The position numbers and the translations under genes were made by a program. Under the pieces are notes generated by a model. That model saw nothing but the letters and a program-made list of their open reading frames with translations, was not told the DNA's origin and made no database searches. Below are positions 61,569-64,000 of a DNA stretch of 64,000 nt, piece by piece. Every line of letters begins with the position of its first letter. Within the stretch, counting starts at the first letter, position 1. This stretch comes from Variovorax sp. OV700 (GTDB lineage: Bacteria; Pseudomonadota; Gammaproteobacteria; Burkholderiales; Burkholderiaceae_C). The stretch covers positions 310,001-374,000 of the forward strand of contig NZ_FNDR01000002.1 of the NCBI RefSeq assembly GCF_900099805.1. The letters are read 5' to 3'.

Positions 61569-62921
61569 TCAAGTCCGCGGCATGCGCTGCGCCTCGGCAA
61601 GCGATTCATCGAGCGCTTCGATCACCATGCCGGCCTGCTCCGCCGACAGCACCAGCGGCGGACGGATCTTGAGCACGTTGTGCCCCTGGGCGCAGGCGCT
61701 GAGCAGCACGCCCTTGTCGCGCATCAGGTTGACCACCTTGCTGGTGAGGCCGCGGTCCGGCGCCCGTGTCGTCCGGTCCGACACGAGCTCCACGCCGACG
61801 AAGAGCCCGGCCCCCCGCACATCGCCAACGGCCTCGTGCTTTGCGGCGAGCCCGGCGATGCCGTCGAGCAGCACCTTGCCGACCTTGGCGGCGTGCGGCA
61901 CCAACCGTTCCCGCTCGATGGTCTCCAGCACTGCCAGGGCCGCTGCACACGAGACCGTATTGCCCGCGAAGGTGTTGAAGTAGCGGGAGTGCTTGCCGAA
62001 TTCCGCCAGGGCGTCGGCCGTCGCGAGGAGGCCTGCGATCGGCTGGCCGTTGCCCATCGGCTTGCCCAGGGTGACGATGTCGGGAACGAGGCCGTGGCGC
62101 TGGAAGCCCCACATGTGCTCCCCGGTGCGGCCGAAGCCGGGCTGCACCTCGTCGGCGATGAACAGGCCGCCGGCGCGCTTGATCGCTTCGACCGCCCCCT
62201 TCAGGAAGCCCGCAGGCTCGGGCAGGATGCCGTCGCTCGTGAAAAGCGAATCGACGATCAAGGCTGCCGGCTTGATGCCGTGGCGCTGCAGGTCGGCAAT
62301 CGCTGCTTCCACGTCGCGCGTGAAGCGCTCGCCAAGGTCGACGCCTTCGGCGTGGTACTGGCGCGGCGCCGGCACCAGACGGACGTGCGGGCCGAGGTCG
62401 ACGGTCACGCCCAGCGACGGCGAGAACTGCGACACGGCGTCGGTGATGCCGTGGTAGGCCGTGTCGGTGACGATCACCCCTGTGCCGCCGGTGCGTACCT
62501 TGGCGATGCGATAGGCCAGGTCGTTGGCCTCGCTGCCGGTGCAGGTCAGCATCAGGTGGGCCAAGTCGGTGCCGGGCACGCTGGCGATCAGACGTTCGGC
62601 CAGCTCGAGGATGGTGTCGTGGAGGTAGCGCGTGTTGGTCGCGAGCGTCTGCACCTGGCGGCAGATCGCCTCGGTCACCGCGGGGTGGCAGTGGCCGAGC
62701 GAGGTCACGTTGTTGTAGACGTCGAGGTAGCGGCGGCCTTCGGGGTCCAGCAGCCACACGCCGTCGCCGCGCACGATGTGCAACGGGTGTTCGTACATCA
62801 GCCGGTAGGCCGGGCCGAGCAGCGCATTGCGCCGCGCGATCATGGCCTCGGTGGCGGGCCCGACGTTGGCGCGGCCGGGGATGTAGGCGTTGACCATGTT
62901 GAAGTCAGCGGTGGTTTTCAT
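61569..62921 (-). CDS. class III PLP enzyme, phospho-lyase-like (AGXT2L/ETNPPL family)
   Basis: This 450-residue fold-type I enzyme has NNVTSLGHCHPAVTEAICRQ, TGSEANDLAYRIAK, FIADEVQPGFGRTGEHMW (Asp257) and the PLP lysine Lys287 in VTLGKPMGNG. GDVRGAGLFVGVELV and VLLSACAQGHNVLKIRPPLV also match mammalian ethanolamine-phosphate and 5-phosphohydroxylysine phospho-lyases closely. The upstream gene is a small-molecule kinase whose stop overlaps its start by 4 bases. A kinase plus phospho-lyase route for a hydroxy-amino compound is therefore likely, rather than ordinary transamination. Substrate is inferred. Confidence 0.88.
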   Translation of the reverse strand: MKTTADFNMVNAYIPGRANVGPATEAMIARRNALLGPAYRLMYEHPLHIVRGDGVWLLDPEGRRYLDVYNNVTSLGHCHPAVTEAICRQVQTLATNTRYLHDTILELAERLIASVPGTDLAHLMLTCTGSEANDLAYRIAKVRTGGTGVIVTDTAYHGITDAVSQFSPSLGVTVDLGPHVRLVPAPRQYHAEGVDLGERFTRDVEAAIADLQRHGIKPAALIVDSLFTSDGILPEPAGFLKGAVEAIKRAGGLFIADEVQPGFGRTGEHMWGFQRHGLVPDIVTLGKPMGNGQPIAGLLATADALAEFGKHSRYFNTFAGNTVSCAAALAVLETIERERLVPHAAKVGKVLLDGIAGLAAKHEAVGDVRGAGLFVGVELVSDRTTRAPDRGLTSKVVNLMRDKGVLLSACAQGHNVLKIRPPLVLSAEQAGMVIEALDESLAEAQRMPRT

Positions 62922-63982
62922 GAGGAAGCTCCGTTTCGTTTTGGGGTCAACAAGCGGCTGCGCGCTTCGTGGCGGGAGAGGTCTGCCAGCTGCGACAGCG
63001 CCTCCCAGGCCGCGGGGTTGTGACGCATGATGTAGGCGCGGTTCTCGGGATAGCGCAGGGCGCGCCACTCCGAGATCAACGCCGTGATGAGGTGGCGCGT
63101 CGCCATCAGGTCGGCGACGATGTCCTGCTCCGGATCGGTCAGCGGCAGAACGGCCTGGTAGGCGCTGACGAATTGCGCCGCTCCCTCGAACGGGTCGGCA
63201 CTGCCAGTCATGTGGAAGGCGGCAGCCGTCGCCACCTCGCCGACCAGTGGCGCATGGAGCATGTCGCCGAAGTCGATGATGCCGGTGATGCGCGCCGGGT
63301 CGTCCGGCGCCACCAGCACGTTGTAGAGGTGATAGTCGTTGTGAATCACCTGCGCGCGGAGCGACGCAAGGCGGGGCAGCACGTGGTCAGTGAAGCGCGC
63401 CATGAACAACTGGGCCAGTGCGCGGCGCGGTCCTTCGACCAGGCTGTCGAGCTGCACGGTGAGGCGGTGCGCGGCAGACACGTTCCACAGCAGATCGTGC
63501 TTGGCCGCGGGGTGCGTGAAGCCCTGCAGGGCCAGGTTCAATTCGGCCAGTCCCTTGCCCATTGCCACGCGCTGCGCGGCTGTGCGCGGTGTCTCCCGGA
63601 TCTGGATGCCCTCCAGGTAGGTGAGCATGCGCACGGTGGTCGAGGCGCCGTCAGCCAACGTCACGGTGTCGCGCGTGCGGCCGTCCAGCGTCCGTACGAC
63701 GCGGGGCACCGGCTGGCTGGGCGACGTGCGGGCGATGTGCTCAAGGGCCGCGATCTGGAAATCGACCAGCGCCACCGGCTCTGACGGGTTGCTGATCTTG
63801 AACACGTAGCGCGTGCCATCGGTGGACTCCACAGCGCAATTCTGGTCGCGCTCGCTGGCCAGCGACTTCACACGGCCGTCGATGCCGTAGAGGCGCGCCA
63901 CCAGTGCCTGCACCTCGGCTGGCGCGAGGTTGGGCGCTGCGGTGCTCAGCGCGGCAACCTCGCTCGGGCGTTCGTCAGGCAT
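62918..63982 (-). CDS. small-molecule kinase of the APH/hydroxylysine-kinase type
   Basis: This 354-residue APH-fold kinase has the ATP-side segment RYVFKISNPSEPVALVDFQI, the catalytic loop VIHNDYHLYNVLV (Asp216) and the metal aspartate in GIIDFGDMLH (Asp237). The WNVS and TYLEGIQIRETPRT stretches resemble hydroxylysine kinase (HYKK/AGPHD1). It overlaps the downstream PLP enzyme gene by ATGA. Phosphorylation of hydroxylysine, ethanolamine or a similar amino alcohol is proposed. AGAGG lies shortly before the start, 18 bases from the window end. The promoter is outside. Confidence 0.85.
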   Translation of the reverse strand: MPDERPSEVAALSTAAPNLAPAEVQALVARLYGIDGRVKSLASERDQNCAVESTDGTRYVFKISNPSEPVALVDFQIAALEHIARTSPSQPVPRVVRTLDGRTRDTVTLADGASTTVRMLTYLEGIQIRETPRTAAQRVAMGKGLAELNLALQGFTHPAAKHDLLWNVSAAHRLTVQLDSLVEGPRRALAQLFMARFTDHVLPRLASLRAQVIHNDYHLYNVLVAPDDPARITGIIDFGDMLHAPLVGEVATAAAFHMTGSADPFEGAAQFVSAYQAVLPLTDPEQDIVADLMATRHLITALISEWRALRYPENRAYIMRHNPAAWEALSQLADLSRHEARSRLLTPKRNGASS

Positions 63983-64000
63983 CGCCCTCTGAGGTCCCGG

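Overview
The window is high-GC DNA that is almost fully coded and rich in catabolic operons. It carries several periplasmic-binding receptors of the Bug/TctC and TRAP-DctP types without their membrane partners. It also has many IclR, GntR, LysR, MarR, TetR and Lrp regulators next to the operons they probably control. This pattern points to a soil or rhizosphere betaproteobacterium of the Burkholderiales, most likely Comamonadaceae such as Variovorax. That placement is inference from gene content and style. No rRNA or tRNA gene was seen.

Left part (1-10000). A gamma-resorcylate (2,6-dihydroxybenzoate) operon runs leftward: decarboxylase, hydroxyquinol 1,2-dioxygenase, and maleylacetate reductase cut by the window edge. 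An aromatic-acid MFS transporter diverges from it. Next come a BaeS/BaeR-type two-component pair and a leftward set of alpha/beta hydrolase, SDR and quinone reductase. A TetR gene lies upstream of that set, and a near-identical 19-bp palindrome sits both before the set and at the tetR start.

Middle-left (10000-26000). This is a mixed accessory stretch: two small enzyme-like proteins, a large secreted hydrolase, a collapsed divergent LysR/Bug pair, a PaiB-like flavoprotein, a CusF-like protein, PhoD, a lone ABC ATPase and a DUF3883 protein. A ynfA pseudogene and a lower-GC island of unknown small genes follow. The island is bracketed by two short inverted-repeat (MITE-like) elements. The stretch ends with an MFS exporter and its divergent LysR.

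Middle (26500-48200). A glycosyltransferase/debranching-enzyme pair is followed by an IclR-TRAP-aroQ unit. Then comes an aromatic-catabolism cluster: MhpA-like hydroxylase, zinc dehydrogenase, cupin, GntR, extradiol-type VOC protein, FAH hydrolase, Bug receptor, AA_synth-family protein and a second dehydrogenase. Three copies of an ATGCAT-N12-RTGCAT element sit at the divergent promoter and at the gntR start. An acyl-CoA dehydrogenase, a TipAS-type MerR, a carotenoid/stilbene oxygenase, a GGDEF-EAL protein and a second TRAP receptor follow.

Right part (48300-64000). A cyanide-insensitive-type bd oxidase operon with a tiny DUF2474 gene is followed by an amidohydrolase/MarR/Bug group. Next is an IclR-controlled CoA-ligase, dehydratase, CoA-transferase and Bug operon. 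The window ends with an Lrp regulator beside a kinase plus class III PLP enzyme. That pair closely resembles the animal hydroxylysine/ethanolamine kinase and phospho-lyase couple and is the most interesting functional hypothesis here.
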